Source: Primula veris
Lineage: Eukaryota > Streptophyta > Magnoliopsida > Ericales > Primulaceae
Assembly (NCBI GenBank): GCA_963682055.1
Contig: OY821742.1
Span: 26,941,060-27,005,059 of the forward strand
DNA length: 64,000 nt
Reading direction: 5' to 3'
Positions 10,906-21,003 of this stretch are shown piece by piece; the first letter of the stretch is position 1, and each line of letters opens with the position of its first letter. The translations under genes were made by a program, and so were the position numbers. A model generated the notes under the pieces. The model had not been told where the DNA came from, did not search any database, and saw only the letters and a program-made list of their open reading frames with translations.

Positions 10906-11375
10906 ATACAGTCGATCTGAACCGAGTTCATTCGCAGTGCTAAACACATAAAACCTTAGGGCTGAAAAATCCAGTGTGGGACAAAACCGATACCTAGGAG
11001 AAACTGTGTAGCCGAATAATATAGGCCGAAATTCCATGTAATTAACCAACCACAAAATAGTGTGTCTCATCAAAACCTTGACAGAGCAAACCCAATGGGA
11101 AAATATCTGATCGAAGGAAAAAGAGTGTAACAATGGTAGTAGTAGGGGATCAACCACAAAACAGGTGCCTCATCAAAACCTTGCTAGAATAAACCCAATG
11201 ACAAAAACCTCTAGTCGAAGGACAAAAGAGTAAAAAGTGGTAAGAAGTATACAACAGGATACTACCCAAAATTTTGGCAATCTTAAGTAAGATATGATGG
11301 GAACGTGTCTCGCTAAAACCCTTGCCAAGGAAAACACAGTGGGAAAAAACCTTGGTCTAAGGACAAAAAGAGTAC
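10906..11375 (+). repeat. Retroelement-type non-coding relic with three diverged units
   Basis: Units begin near 11067, 11167 and 11307. Each reads CTCATCAAAACCTTG (or CTCGCTAAAACCCTTG), then AACCCAATGGGAAAA, a short spacer, GGACAAAAAGAGTA and A-rich sequence. Such CCTCGTTAAAACC...AAAAAGAGTAC blocks are known from non-coding parts of plant LTR retrotransposons. No coding domain or LTR partner is present. The assignment is by resemblance only. Confidence 0.5.
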
Positions 11376-11377
11376 AC

Positions 11378-11635
11378 GAGCATACGACTGGATGCTCCCT
11401 CTCATTTGCACACGACTGGGTGCGAGAATTTTGACTAAGTAGTAATTAGTACAATAAGCATTCACATGGATGTTCTCTCTCATTTGCACACGACTGGTTA
11501 CGAGTATTTCATATTTTAAGAAAGAGTACGAGCATTCGACTGGATGTTTCATTTACTTGCACACGACTAGATGCAAGAAAATCAAACGTGGAATAGAATG
11601 AGCATTCAACTGGATGCTCTTAAAATTCATATGTA
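11378..11635 (+). repeat. Array of alternating short hairpin units
   Basis: Seven units of about 20 bp alternate between two types. Type 1 is GAGCATACGACTGGATGCTC and variants at 11378, 11457, 11531 and 11602. Type 2 is TTGCACACGACTGGGTGCGA and variants at 11406, 11483 and 11558. In each, the outer bases pair (GAGCAT/ATGCTC or TGCAC/GTGCG) around a shared CGACTGG-like core. Spacers vary from about 10 to 60 bp. Confidence 0.75.
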
Positions 11636-11841
11636 AAGATTTATTTTAACGAGAAATGCTAAATAACGTAATCTAGTCATATCTCTATTGATCGATAACA
11701 ACAAATTGTCCTCAATAAGACAAGTGTTTTATCTGGATCGTGAGACAGAGTATATGTAATTCAAATATGTCTAATACTAACTCGAAACCATATATACTCT
11801 CTAGTCGTCTCATAAAACACGAGTAAAGACAGACCATGTTA

Positions 11842-12067
11842 GGAAACTCAAAACTTTACCTTTGGAGAAATTTATTTAGTATGGAATGAGCACAATAGCA
11901 TAAATGCATTATTCAATATGGACCTTTTTAAGCTCTATGTTTGTAATAAAAATTATGTAAGATGCATTGTAATTCTCCACAAAGATTTGCATTTTCGAAT
12001 ACTATTAAACAAAGTAGATGATTTATTCTGACTTATTGTATCTTTTGTGAGCTACGTTACAACTTAC
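11842..12067 (+). repeat. Direct repeat, copy 1 (partner 12621-12844)
   Basis: About 225 bp starting GAAACTCAAAACT and ending GAGCTACGTTACAACTTAC recur 780 bp downstream with only a handful of differences. The block is non-coding. The segment between (12068-12620) is unique AT-rich sequence with no gene seen. Confidence 0.9.
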
Positions 12068-12620
12068 GAGAAGCTAACTTCAGAGATGGTATTGCTTGGA
12101 AATCTTATCGCTAATCAATAATCATAATCTTACATTCATAATAAAAATCATAAAATCAATAGTGACCATTTTCTCGATCTTGACTATTTTTAGTTGAAAT
12201 AATTATAAAGAAGCTGCAAGTCGTAATTTATTTCAATATAAAACCACTACACTATAATTAGCTTATCTTCTCCCAAACTTCAGCTCAAGCGGGATACGTA
12301 TTGGTGTTTTTAGTCGTGTTATTATTCTTTTAAAACTACGATCTATTTGCGTTCGGAAATTAGTTTTAACTATTCTATGTTTTTTCCTTATAAATTTGGA
12401 GATTTAAGTTTTAACCTGTATCATTTCTATATCTATTGGTACTAGAAGATTAGTTTATAGCTCAAGTTTCATTTTTAAATTAAAGAAGATCAAGGAAACA
12501 AGCACAGCACAAAGTACGTCGAGCTATATAATGAGGCACAGACGCACAGTGCACACATAGATCACGTTTGAAGACCAACTATTTATTATAAAATAAATAG
12601 AACAACCGTGTATCGTGATC

Positions 12621-12844
12621 GAAACTCAAAACTCTACAGTTGGAGAAATTTATTTAGTATGGAATGAACACAATAGCATAAATGCATTATTCAATATGGA
12701 CCTTTTTAAGCTCTATGTTTGTAATAAAAATTATATAAGATGCATTATAATTCTCCACAAAGATTTGCATTTTCGAATACTATAAACAAAGTAGATGATT
12801 TATTCTGACTTATTGTATCTTTTGTGAGCTACGTTACAACTTAC
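12621..12844 (+). repeat. Direct repeat, copy 2 (partner 11842-12067)
   Basis: This matches 11842-12067 with scattered substitutions (for example TTATGTAAGATG versus TTATATAAGATG) and a one-base indel near 12783. No LTR-type TG...CA termini or target duplication are visible, so a local segmental duplication is as likely as a transposon. The 210 bp that follow hold only the 3' flank of the defensin-like gene. Confidence 0.9.
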
Positions 12845-13055
12845 ACGTATCCTCAATTATGATAACCAAATTTGCGGAAGCAAAATTAATATTTCTCAAA
12901 GCGTCAAAATAAAGTAATTATAATTAAACTTAAACGAGAAATGTTAACCGCTCCTTAGGAAAAAGTAATATTAATCTCATGAGAAATATGTCTTAAACAA
13001 AAACAATCCTCGAAAGAGAGAGCTAAGTTGATTGAAAGTAATAATGAAACTAAAA

Positions 13056-14827
13056 TCAACAATAGCAGTGACAAAAATGATTTGGTGGGTGACGGTTGAA
13101 AACTTTGCAGAAACCTCCTTTACCGCAAGCACTATCCATGCACAAGGAATTACAATGGTCATTGTCTTGATTTGGATCACACCTTCCAATATGGTTATCA
13201 AAGCAGCATTTCACACCAACAACTTCCTTACAACCTACATATATATTTACACATTATTAAATTTGTTAGAAACAAATAATAAGGTTAACAACAATAAATA
13301 AAATTCAACTTAATTTTTGAAGAAAAAAAAAAGTAAACTAAAAAGGGAATATATACAAGTTATGTATGAGGAAACTGAATTTTACCAAAGTGTTCAATTT
13401 TTGTTATTACCAATAAAAAATATTGAAATTGATAATAGTTTCACAATCACATGGTATATATTTGAATGTCAAGAACAGATAATTACAATTATTTTGTCAC
13501 TGAAAAAATTATATGATGAAAGTAAGTACAATAATGAAAGTTTTGTCCAAACAAAGCGTTTAACTCCAACAAACTGTAAACTTTTCCAAAGTACAGTTAA
13601 ATCTCTCTAGAGTCATTGTTTGTGATCACACCAAAATATACTATACGAAGATTATGACTAGATTGAGGTCACATTTACAAAAATAGAATTTGTAATGTCT
13701 ATATATATATATAATGTTTCATATCAAAAATAAACTTTGAACACCATAGTATAGGAATACAAAATCTTTCTTGTTAATACACAAAAAACCTATTACGTAT
13801 ATGCAAGTTAAATGATTCGTGAACGTTCCAACAATAAGTCTTTTCGCAGACAAAGTTAAATAAAATTTTACATAAATTTTAAACTTAAATGTAACAAGAT
13901 ATTTATTTTTAAATAGAGTTTCATTTATTATTGGAATTAAACAATTTCTCTTAATACATGCCCTAAAATAATTATAAAAATTACAATATAAAGTTTATTT
14001 TTATTTACGACCATTTTATTTTAAGATAAGCATCATCCTCATCAAACTTCTTTTTTTATAATAGCTTAATTAAATAGTCGACTATATTATTCTAGAAATA
14101 ACAAAAAGTTTACAATTTTTATTAGTAAAAGTTGATAGGCTCAAAAGAATATTGAAATCGATATAGTTTCAGCACCTATTTTTTTCTTTGCTTGCATAAG
14201 TATTTGTTTGTAAGAAACAACGATTGTATATATAGTTGCTTGGTTGTCCAATACAAGTGTCATGCATATTCAAGAAAAACTATATAACTTGATATGTGGA
14301 CACTGTAAAAGAAATGTCTTTTTTGATAATAAAAAAACTATTTTGCTTTTCACTTGTAAAGCTTAAAGACCGGTAGATCTAATAATTGATGTGATAAATT
14401 TAGTACAATATCGGTTTCAATTAGATTCATAATAAAATACCAATACCATCCAATAGCATCAAAGAATTATTTTTCCAAGCTTTTGTCATTAACAGTAGAG
14501 TAGTATAATAACCTATAAAAATAATCTGAAATCTTAAAAAAAAACTAAACAATTTTGTTTTCACAAATAGACTGTAGACATAAAGGACCGGAAATGCAGT
14601 TTATCAGATTTATTTAAAATTGCAAGTCACTGCTTAATTAATGTAAGCAGTTTTAAGTAAAATAAATGAAGAAATATAGAGTATTTCGATATCATTCATA
14701 CTGTTAAATAAAAGTTATTTTTTAACATCAATTATATTGTTGTGCACAGATTTAAACAGGGGAACTAACCTTGGGAAATTAGGAGGGCTACAAGAAGGAG
14801 AATTAGAGATGAAATTCTCATGGCCAT
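13056..14827 (-). CDS. Secreted defensin-like cysteine-rich peptide, 2 exons
   Basis: Exon 1 (14827-14770) encodes a signal peptide, MAMRISSLILLLVALLISQG. A GT-AG intron of 1,535 bp follows. Exon 2 (13234-13056) encodes the mature peptide and TGA. The total is 78 residues. An intron just at the end of the signal peptide is the standard layout of plant DEFL genes. The mature part has 11 cysteines at about 1, 9, 10, 18, 27, 31, 36, 42, 54, 56 and 58, including a CC pair and a terminal CxCxC. It resembles the Arabidopsis defensin-like families with a CKEVVGVKCC-type start. Such peptides are exported and act in defence or pollen-pistil signalling; the role here is unknown. The second ATG (14821) is an alternative start. 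The splice prediction gives one clean frame, so I rate the gene as real. Confidence 0.82.
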
Positions 14828-14907
14828 TTTTTTATTTCTATCAATCTAGAATAAAAATATTATAAGACAAGCTGATTTGCAATGATAAAAACGAACTCGA
14901 TTTGAGG

Positions 14908-14915
14908 TTTATATA
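14908..14915 (-). promoter_or_regulatory. TATA box of the defensin-like gene
   Basis: The minus strand reads TATATAAA about 80-88 bp upstream of the first ATG (14827), a suitable distance for a plant TATA box with a short 5' UTR. No other element is assigned in the 350 bp beyond it. Confidence 0.55.
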
Positions 14916-15263
14916 ATGTCATTCTGGGGTTTCCTTAATTTCTTGAAATGGAAATTCGAATGATATATTGTATTTTTAGAAATATTATCAATACGAGTCC
15001 ATGCAATATAGTCAAAGTCATTGATACGCTTTCGCAATTTTTTGATTTATAATTATATGTTAATTGCATTACCTAATAAGCCTTGTTCCTTTTGCCTATC
15101 ACGATCTGATTCCTCGAATATGGTCGTGTTTTTTACTCATATATAATTGCCGCTAATTTAATTTAGTTTATTTATTTCTATCTCCATTCTCGAAAAAATT
15201 GTTCTTTTAAATCTTGCTATTCATTATGTGTTTACCAAAAACGTTAATATGTTGACATCGTTA

Positions 15264-15373
15264 TTTTAGGAAATCAGGCATACTTAAAAAAAGATAAGAA
15301 TGTAAATCGTACACACAATTTGATAACGGAGTTCACCCAACAATGGTTACGTCTCCGGTCCGCTACACGTGGA

Positions 15374-15429
<56 letters not shown>

Positions 15430-15557
15430 GAGTATTACAAACGTAATCTAGCTTGATCACAAAACTACAATTCTCTCACAACTAGAACCCTTTCTTTAGA
15501 ATATTCTCTCTCAAACATATGATAATTCAAAATATAAGATATGTGGGACATATATAG
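15264..15557 (-). repeat. Copia A 3' LTR
   Basis: It matches 18016-18282 through GAAATCAGGCATACTT, TTGATAACGGAGTTCACCC, ACGTCTCCGG and TCACAAAACTA. It is longer because of an (AT)n tract at about 15377-15423. Similarity ends at TATATAGAAC, so the first few LTR bases were lost in the internal deletion. Confidence 0.85.
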
Positions 15558-17958
15558 AACTCGGGCTCGCCTGCATCATTGAGTAGTATGAAATGCATGA
15601 AAGGAGAGTATCAGACAGTATGTCTCCTTTCGTGATGACCTCGGCCCAATTCAGTTTGAGGAGTTTGGGGTAACTCATTGTCCTTTTCAGCATGTGCTGG
15701 TAGGTTGTCGAGAACCGCTGGCTCATCTTCAGCGTTATCTTCCAACTCCATTCTTGGAAACGCATTCATGTTGACTATACCACTTTCTTCGGCCTGGAGC
15801 GCATGTTCTTCCACCACCACATTTTGTCGATCTTTGTACAAAATGCTTTCGTTGAAGATGACATCCTTACTGCGAATGATATTCCTTGTTTGACCATCCT
15901 AGAAGTGATATCCAAACTCAGCTCCACCGTACCCCACAAAGTAACAAACTTTGGATTTCGAGTCAAGCTTGATACGCTCATTTATATCGACATGGATATA
16001 TGATATACAACCGAACACTCACAGTTGTTCATAAGAGATAGGATTTCTTATCCAGACTTTCTCAGGAATTCTCTTTTCTAATGGCACTGAGGGTCCGCGG
16101 TTAATGAGATAAACTGCCGTGTTTACTATATGTGCCCATAAGGCTTTGGGCAACCCACTTTGCAGCCTCATACTCCTAACATGCTCATTGATTGTTCGGT
16201 TCATTCTCTCGGCCACACCATTTTGCTGTAGCGTTCTTCAGATGGTCTTCTCTATTCGAATGCCTCTTTGTACACAGAATTCTATGAACTTTGCATCAAT
16301 GTACTCTCCCCCGTTATCGGACCTCAGACATTTTAGTTTATTCCCGGTCTCTAGTTCGACCATGACCTTTCATTCTTGAAATTTCTTAAACACTTCAGAC
16401 TTGTGTTTCAACAAGTAGATCCATGTCTTACTCGTCAAATCGTCGATGAAGGTCATATAGTACTGAGATCCTCTCAGTGAGGTTACCGGGGATGGCCCCT
16501 ATACGTCGGAGTGGACTAGTGCTAACTTTTCCTCCCTTGGAGCTTTTCCACATTTCTGGAAGCTCACCTTCTTTTGCTTCCAGAAGATGCAACCATCACA
16601 CATATCAAGGTTGATAGACTTCAAGCCTGAAAGTTTATTGTCATTTGCTAACACCTTCATCCCCTTCTCACTTATGTGACCTAAAGGTCGATGCCACAGC
16701 TCAGAGCAATTTTGCGACATAGCTACGACAATTGTACACTCATCATCGGTCGTCATGTACAATGTACTAACCTTGCTCCCTCGTGCTATCACCATAGCTC
16801 ATCGTGAAACTTTCCAAGATCCACTGCTAAACGAAATGAAGTGTCCCTCTGCATCGAGTTGTCCTACTGAAATCAGATTCTTGGTCAACCTCCGAACATG
16901 CCTCACATTCATCAGCTTCCATACCGACCCATTTGGAATGCGAATCTTCACATTGCCCATTCCAACAACATCCAACGCTTCTTCGTCGGCTAGATACACT
17001 TTACCGAAGTTACCTGCAATGTAATTTTCGAATAAGTCCTTCTGAGCAGTTGTGTGAAATGATGCCCCAGAGTCTAGAATTCACGAATCTATATTTCTCT
17101 ATACGTCAAGCACTAAACCGTTACCCGAATCCTCATCGCTTGCAACATTTGCCACATGACATCCGCCGGTTTTCTTCTTCGGCTGCTTGCACTCATGGGC
17201 GAAGTGCCCCATACCGTGGCAGTTATAGCATCGAAGATTCTTCTTGTTCCGATCGCTAATTTTGCCACCTCGGCTTTGCCCCCTTCTACCTCTCGATTTT
17301 GAACGACCTCTTTCATCCAATATGTCTTACCTCGGTATCTTGAACCGACGTTCAAGGCTGCTCCATCATTTGAGCATTCATCCATATCTTGTCTCCTGAG
17401 TTCCTCAGCGAGTATTTGATCTCGGATGCTGTTGTAAGTCACTTTCTCCTTTTCAATTGAGTTGCTCACAGTAGCTCGCATGAACTCCCAACTGTTCGGT
17501 ATATAGGCTAGCAGTATTAGGGCTCTTACCTTATCATCAAAAGTTATCTCAACCTCATCCAACTGATTTACGGTGTCGATGAACTTATTTACGTGGTTTA
17601 CAACAGGTGTGTTCTCAGCCATGAGTAGGTTGAGCAACTTACGCATGAGATATACCTTGTTGTTTGCGGATGGTTTTTCTTACATGTCGGTGATGACATT
17701 CATCACTCCCATCATCGTCGTCTCTTTTGCGATGTTGTGCGCCACGCTCCTATATAGTGTTAGTCGGATCACTCCCAACACTTGTCGGTCCAAGAGTTTC
17801 CACGCCAATTCGGTGGTCCTGGTCGGCCTTTCCTCGATAAGAAGTGGTTGATGCATCTTCCTCCCGTACAGATAGTTTTCTATTTGCATACTCCAGAATG
17901 CGAAGTCCTTTCCGTCGAACTTCTCGATCTCATGTGCACTTCTGTCTTCTTTCACCAT
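15540..17958 (-). pseudogene. Copia A gag-protease-integrase relic
   Basis: Minus-strand domains in order: gag from 17958 (EKFDGKDFAFWSMQIENYLY); gag core to about 17340; a CCHC zinc knuckle near 17230 (CYNCHGMGHFAHEC); protease LDSGAS near 17070, with the preceding Trp codon turned to TGA at 17081; GAG-pre-integrase LWHRPLGH near 16700; integrase with [13 protein letters not shown] and NGVAERMNRT (17 kb to 16.2 kb). The frame is then open to GEPE, the usual lead-in to RT. At least four stops and several frame changes interrupt it. Proteins of this kind form virus-like particles and integrate cDNA; this copy cannot. Confidence 0.88.
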
Positions 17959-18004
17959 TGATCTTTCTCCCGATCTTCGACCTTGGTTCTACCAATCCCG
18001 GACA

Positions 18005-18013
18005 CTGATACCA
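18005..18013 (-). other. Copia A primer-binding site
   Basis: The minus strand reads TGGTATCAG two bases after the LTR end (TTAACA). It is complementary to the 3' end of initiator methionine tRNA, the usual plus-position PBS for Copia elements. Confidence 0.8.
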
Positions 18014-18015
18014 CT

Positions 18016-18282
18016 TGTTAAGAAATCAGGCGTACTTGAAGAAAGACAAGAATGTAAATCGGACACACAATTTGATAATGGAGTTCACCCAACAATGGCT
18101 ACGTCTCCGGGCCGCTACATGTGATGCTTATATATATATATATATAAGAAGAATTACAAACGTAATCTAGTTTGATCACAAAACTATGATTCTCTCACAA
18201 TTAAAACTCTCTCTTTACAATATTCTCTCTCAAATTTGTGATAATTCAAAATAGAAGATAGGTGGGAGATATATAGAACCCA
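18016..18282 (-). repeat. Copia A 5' LTR
   Basis: The LTR is 267 bp and reads TGGGTTCTATATATC...TTCTTAACA on the minus strand, with TG...CA ends. The partner is 15264-15557. A short (TA)n run lies at about 18128-18145. Confidence 0.85.
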
Positions 18283-19186
18283 TAGTAGGTCTTATTACAA
18301 TTCTTAGTGATATGAGATAATTAGTGAACATGACCAAAATACATTTGGCTCCACAACTCAACACGTTAAACTTTGCAAGTGTTTCCATATTAAAATTTTC
18401 AATGTAATTAGTTAAACGTATCGATTGATTCTTGTTTATTGACTAAATGTTGAATAATATAAGGAAAGAAACTGCTGGCCAATTTTCATACTCTAGTCTC
18501 TATAGTTATACATGCATGGATTCATATGGTTTCTTGATTAATTTGTGTGTTAGTCATATTTTCAACTCATTAATTGAAAAATGAAAATTCATAAACACGA
18601 ATAGAATTTATGTGTTTAATCATTAATCCACTATTATTTTGTTATTTAATAATGTGATGTATGCAAAATATGAAAATAATAGTAAGATAAATAAATTTGT
18701 ACAACAGAGACAAGTAAAATCTAAATCAAGTATGACGATAAGTTGCATGAAACTTCAAAAGAATATGTACATAATGTACTAAAATAAATATCAAATATTA
18801 TTATTTCAAATAAAATAAGATATCAAATATTAACAAAAATATCAGAAATTAGAATCTCCAATAATACTAATCGAACTTGTAAATTGGTTATCGTCAATTA
18901 CAATACTTTTAGAATATGTTGTTTCCTGAAACAATCATATATTTTCCAGAATTAATAAAAATGATAAATGATGAAGTTTTTTTTTCCTTTTATAATATAG
19001 TAGTAAATAAATGAAAAAAGTTGACATTGCATGGTTGTGCTTTGACGTAAAACAGGGTTAGTTTGGTAACTTTATAAGCAAAATAGTTTTTGTCTCTTAG
19101 AATTTGCAATTGTTAAAATTAAGATAATAATTAGGGATGCAATATATATAAATAAAAGTCTTCACGTAAAATATTAAAGTTTATTG
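18283..19186. other. AT-rich spacer between Copia A and Copia B
   Basis: I see no gene, RNA or repeat with a partner in this window. Confidence 0.5.
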
Positions 19187-19333
19187 TGTTGGAAAACCAT
19201 GTTAAAACATGGTAGATTCCGAATGGTCATGGGACCATCTTTGAGTCAAGATTCCAAGCGACAACCGTTGTCTTTTGACACCATACTCAAGAAGCTTGAA
19301 TAGATGGTATGACAAGTTTCGTAACGGTATGTC

Positions 19334-19526
19334 CACTACAAAAAAATACTCAAATAGCGACGCGATTAGTGACAGTATCTTTTGTTACGAGCTTATTAGC
19401 GACGGTTTTTGTGACGGCTTTGTGACAATTTAGTCAATTTTTGACAGATTTGTGACAACTTTTTAAATTAGCGACAGGCTTGTGACAGCTTTTGACTCTC
19501 ACTAAATTAAACATTATTTTGTAGTG
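19334..19526. mobile_element. CACTA-type MITE inserted in the Copia B 5' LTR
   Basis: The element is 193 bp and starts CACTACAAAAAAATAC and ends TTTTGTAGTG, giving a 10-base terminal inverted repeat CACTACAAAA. GTC is duplicated on both sides (19331-19333 and 19527-19529), the 3-bp target duplication of CACTA elements. The 3' LTR has the uninterrupted site (GGTATGTCGCATGACC near 25897). The interior is rich in GCGACG and GTGACA words, as in CACTA subterminal regions. Confidence 0.92.
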
Positions 19527-19931
19527 GTCGTATGACCTATTCGGAAAATGTGAGTGAATGGAAATTGGCGTCAAAAATTGGGGTTGAGAAAGAGAAAAAC
19601 TCTTAATGCTGGAAAATGGGTTACTTATTGGGAATTGTCCCCCATTGGAAAATGAAGAGTCATTTTTATACTATATATATATACAAAGCTATCACATGTG
19701 GATATTAAGTTGTGTGTCCACATACACATATGTGTATTGTGTATCACACGGGTGCCCCTGCTCGTCGGGTGCACTGCTCGTCGGAAGCGCGCCTGCTCGA
19801 CGGAAGCTTCCATCAAAGCTGTAATTGTTGCAATTAATATGAATTCATTGCAGAGTTAATACTGCAATTTCGAATTTCGAAAACTGACAGTATTAAAGTG
19901 TGACTTTAATGACTGAGATACTCAGCCAGCC

Positions 19932-19939
19932 TATAAATA
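19932..19939 (+). promoter_or_regulatory. TATA box in Copia B 5' LTR
   Basis: TATAAATA is conserved at the same LTR position in both copies (the second at 26298-26305). Its setting is that of an LTR promoter. Confidence 0.6.
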
Positions 19940-20388
19940 AGCAGATCTCTCACATGTCAAAATATAACATTCTGAAATCAAACACAGCAGCATATATCAT
20001 CTCTCTAAACATAAGCATTACATTTTAGCTAGAGAGAGCCACCCACCAACAGCTTGACCTTGACTCGTCGTCAGTTTTCGGCGAGTCATCCGAGACGTTG
20101 TACCTTGGGATCGAAGCACCAAACATAACCAGAAACCTCAAAGGTGGTTAGACAAATATCGGTTAAGGGCATACTGTTAAACAGTAGCCTCGTCTATTTC
20201 TTTTCTGTCCTTTTTTATTTCCTTTCATTTCTGTAATTTAATTTCAGCATTTCAATTTCCCGTCCTTAGCTGTAACTTTTAAATTTTGTTTTACCTTTTT
20301 GTAATTTATTTAAAGTATTGTTTCAATTCTGTAACTTAATTTTGTAATTAGATTAGTTTCATGTCAGTCCTGTAATTTATTTACAGAA

Positions 20389-20560
20389 ACAGTCCAGCAG
20401 TTTAGTAATTGTACTATTCTGTCTGACAGTTTCTTTTAATTAACAAACAGTCCAGCAGTTTAGTTTTATACTATTCTGTCTGACAGTTTCGTTTAATTAC
20501 AAACCAGTCTAGCAGTTTAATAACTTATATTATTCTATCTAGAAGTTTAATTAATTGCGT
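20389..20560 (+). repeat. Three ~56-bp tandem repeats in the Copia B leader/LTR
   Basis: CAGTCCAGCAGTTTAGTAA, then TATTCTGTCTGACAGTTTC and TTTAATTAAC, recurs three times with increasing divergence. The third copy is degenerate. Whether it lies inside the LTR cannot be decided here. Confidence 0.8.
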
Positions 20561-21003
20561 TTACATTCTGCAAGTGTCGGAATTTATAATAGAGTCACAT
20601 TACACTATAGAAATAAAATTGTTTATTTCTTTTCAGTCCTTGCATTTTTTTAATTATTGTTTTTACGTACACCAAAATCAACAATCTTAACAGATAACCT
20701 AATTTTTGGCTTGTTTACTGTTTTATTTTAATTTTTAAATTAAAAGGAATAGTGATTCTTCCGCTACAATTCTATTTTTAGAATATTTGTAGTAAAGAAA
20801 GTTTCCTAGAATTGTTTTATTCTGAATTTGGTATTTGTACCGTTTTCGAGAAAATACCAACCAGTTTGGTATTAGTTTGAATTAATTAATTTTGTATCTT
20901 AATTCTTTTAAAGAAACAAAGTTTCTATACTTGGTGTTTTGTTCAAGAATATTCAAATACGCGTATCTTATAGTCTTTTGCTTGTCTTTTCAGAAACCGA
21001 AAT

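Larger units (their letters stand above)
15264..18282 (-). mobile_element. Copia A: LTR retrotransposon with RT-RNase H deleted
   Basis: Two LTRs of about 270-295 bp flank a minus-strand gag-protease-integrase relic. The primer-binding site next to the right LTR reads TGGTATCAG, the initiator-Met tRNA match typical of Copia elements. Coding similarity stops at the first residues of the RT region, where the sequence passes directly into the left LTR. RT and RNase H are absent, so the total is only about 3.0 kb. A 5-bp target duplication could not be identified because the outer left end is mutated. Confidence 0.85.
19187..20380 (+). repeat. Copia B 5' LTR (end not fixed)
   Basis: It aligns with 25758-26733 from TGTTGGAAAACC to GTAATTAGATTAGTTT apart from the inserted MITE. 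Similarity stops only because the right LTR is truncated, so this LTR may extend beyond 20380. A TATA box (TATAAATA) lies at 19932-19939, with its partner at 26298-26305. Confidence 0.8.

Noticed and set aside
13032..13610. Plus-strand open frames of 89 and 97 codons
   Set aside because: The first is antisense to defensin-like exon 2. The second is A-rich intron sequence with no motif.
16933..17851. Plus-strand open frames opposite Copia A gag
   Set aside because: They are antisense shadows of the recognisable gag and zinc-knuckle coding on the minus strand.
15259..18287. Target duplication for Copia A
   Set aside because: The pentamers next to the LTR ends (CGTTA and TAGTA) do not agree, and the left LTR terminus is mutated.
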